Assembly: GCA_035460965.1 (NCBI GenBank)
Contig: DATHWB010000036.1
Span: 1-6,748 of the forward strand
Length of the DNA: 6,748 bases
From: DATHWB01 sp035460965
Lineage (GTDB): Bacteria; Actinomycetota; Acidimicrobiia; Spongiisociales; ZC4RG35
Direction of reading: 5' to 3'
The translations under genes were made by a program, and so were the position numbers. Position 1 is the stretch's first letter, and each line of letters begins with the position of its first letter. Of this stretch, positions 5,471 through 6,748 are shown one piece after another. Below the pieces are notes generated by a model. It worked only from the letters and a program-made list of their open reading frames with translations. It was not told the origin of the DNA and searched no databases.

Positions 5471-6748
5471 TCGCAGCTTTCATGATCCCCGCCAGCACCC
5501 GCATCGGGGACATGGGGAGATCACGAAACCTCACCCCGGTGGCATCGTGGATGGCGTTGGCGATCGCCCCGATCGGCGGGACGATCCCCACTTCGCCGAC
5601 TCCGCGCACCCCGTAGGGATGTCCGGGGTTGGGCACCTCGACGATGACGGTGTCGATCATCGGCAGGTCCGAAGCCACAGGCATCCGATAATCCAGGAAG
5701 GAAGGGTTCTCCATGTGGCCTGACTCGTCGAAGACGTACTCCTCGTTGAGCGCCCATCCGATGCCCTGGACGACCCCACCCTGCATCTGACCCTCCACGT
5801 AGCTGGGGTGTATCGCCCGTCCGGCGTCCTGGGCGGTGGTGTAACGGATGATCCTGACGAGGCCGGTCTCGGGGTCGACTTCGACGTCGCAGACCTGGGT
5901 GGAGAACGCCATCCCCACGCCGCGAGCGGTGAGGGACGCCGTGGTCACGATCGGTCCACCGGTCTTGCCGCTCTTCGACGCGATCTCGGCGAGGGTGAGC
6001 GGCGGCTTGGACCCCGAGAGGTGCTGTGCCTGTCCGCCCTGCCACTCCACCGACTCCACGTCGACGCCCCACATCGTGGCTGCCCGCCCCCGCAGGATCG
6101 TCACGATCGCCCGGCACGCCTCGACGACCGCCATCCCGGTGGCGAACGTCACCCGACTGCCTCCGGTCACGTCGGTGAAACCGATGGAATCGGTGTCGAC
6201 GATCGACGGACGAACCCGTGCCTGGTCGATCCCCAGTTCCTCGGCGGCCATGAGCGCCATCGACGCCCGGCTTCCACCGATGTCCGGCGACCCGATGAGA
6301 ACCGACGCCGTGCCGTCTTCGTGGATACTGACGGTGGCCGACGAGTCGAGACCGGCGTTGAACCAGAAACCGCACGCCACGCCTCTCCCCTGGTTGGGTC
6401 CGAGCGGCGCCGAGTAATGCGGGTGGTTGCGGATCGCCTCGAGCGTCTCTTTCAGACCGACCCGCTTGAAGGTCGGGCCGTAGGTCGATTCGACGCCCTC
6501 CTCGACCGCGTTGCGGTACCGCAGTTCGATGGGATCGATCTCGAGCGCCTCGGCCAGTTCATCGACGACAGATTCGACGGCGAAGGCGGAGATCGGTGCG
6601 CCTGGGGCGCGGTACGCGGTGACCTTGGGCTTGTTGACGACCACGTCGAGGCCTTCCACCGACACGTTGGGGATGTCGTAGGCGGCGAACGATGTCTGGC
6701 ATGCGGCACCGACCGGCGATCCCTTGTAGGCGCCCGCCTCGAACGCCA
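5445..6748 (-). CDS. Xanthine/CO dehydrogenase-family molybdopterin-binding subunit (partial)
   Basis: This leftward gene enters from the right edge; its last 433 residues are visible and the full family length is about 750-800. It is the large, molybdopterin cytosine dinucleotide-type subunit of a molybdenum hydroxylase (xanthine dehydrogenase, CoxL and relatives). These enzymes hydroxylate substrates with water, with electrons leaving through FeS and FAD subunits. Visible family segments are GAYKGSPVGAACQT near the edge, AYRAPGAP (6617-6594), the SPDIGGSRAS segment, TGGSRVTFATG, VEGQMQGGVVQGIGWAL, and GVRGVGEVG, whose Glu (codon 5594-5592) aligns with the catalytic glutamate. It lacks the AYxCSFR loop of form I CO dehydrogenase, so CO oxidation is unlikely; the substrate is unknown. 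The GTG at 6665 is internal, because the frame stays open and homologous to the edge. The stop lies 26 bases inside the moaD-like gene. Confidence 0.93.
   Translation of the reverse strand, partial: AFEAGAYKGSPVGAACQTSFAAYDIPNVSVEGLDVVVNKPKVTAYRAPGAPISAFAVESVVDELAEALEIDPIELRYRNAVEEGVESTYGPTFKRVGLKETLEAIRNHPHYSAPLGPNQGRGVACGFWFNAGLDSSATVSIHEDGTASVLIGSPDIGGSRASMALMAAEELGIDQARVRPSIVDTDSIGFTDVTGGSRVTFATGMAVVEACRAIVTILRGRAATMWGVDVESVEWQGGQAQHLSGSKPPLTLAEIASKSGKTGGPIVTTASLTARGVGMAFSTQVCDVEVDPETGLVRIIRYTTAQDAGRAIHPSYVEGQMQGGVVQGIGWALNEEYVFDESGHMENPSFLDYRMPVASDLPMIDTVIVEVPNPGHPYGVRGVGEVGIVPPIGAIANAIHDATGVRFRDLPMSPMRVLAGIMKAANGSSPSFE

Noticed and set aside
5521..6375. 284-codon minus-strand open frame within the molybdenum-hydroxylase gene
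   Set aside because: It shadows the real large-subunit frame. It is dominated by Arg, Gly and His as expected from a shifted GC-rich frame.
6663..6665. GTG as the start of the molybdenum-hydroxylase subunit
   Set aside because: The frame remains open to the window edge and the 27 residues before the GTG match the family (for example AYDIPN), so the true start lies outside.

Overview
The window is GC-rich, with long high-GC open frames, GTG starts and actinobacterial-type proteins. The Lhr helicase at its centre, the remains of a Nei2 glycosylase start directly after it, and a Thr-rich membrane-anchored protein all suggest an actinobacterium. Acidimicrobiia or a related uncultured lineage is a guess, not something the sequence proves.

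Layout from left to right. (1) Bases 1-299, minus strand: the 5' part of a small membrane-anchored protein with a threonine-rich linker, cut by the left edge, with a clear GGAGG ribosome binding site. (2) Bases 300-754: an intergenic stretch with no intact gene. It holds a decayed C-terminal fragment of a tyrosine recombinase on the minus strand (463-699), and a possible -10 box placed so that the next gene would be leaderless. (3) Bases 755-5158, plus strand: a complete 1467-residue Lhr superfamily 2 DNA helicase with all core motifs and the long C-terminal region. (4) Bases 5145-5285, plus strand: an ATG overlapping the lhr stop encodes the exact N-terminus of a Nei/Fpg DNA glycosylase (MPEGDT), after which similarity is lost. 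It looks like the stump of the nei2 gene that commonly follows lhr in actinobacteria. (5) Bases 5222-5470, minus strand: a small MoaD/ThiS-like ubiquitin-fold protein. (6) Bases 5445-6748, minus strand: the C-terminal 433 residues of a xanthine dehydrogenase/CO dehydrogenase-family molybdopterin-binding subunit, continuing past the right edge.

The window has two functional blocks that converge at about 5160-5222. One is a DNA-repair block (lhr with a lost nei2 partner). The other is a molybdenum-hydroxylase operon in which the last gene, moaD-like, overlaps the large-subunit gene by 26 bases and is probably translationally coupled to it. The two gene-decay scars flank lhr on both sides: the integrase stump upstream and the nei2 stump downstream. 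I see no sign of an undescribed defence or mobile system. The most interesting points are the nei2 stump and the MoaD-like protein ending in Gly-Gly-Ala instead of Gly-Gly.
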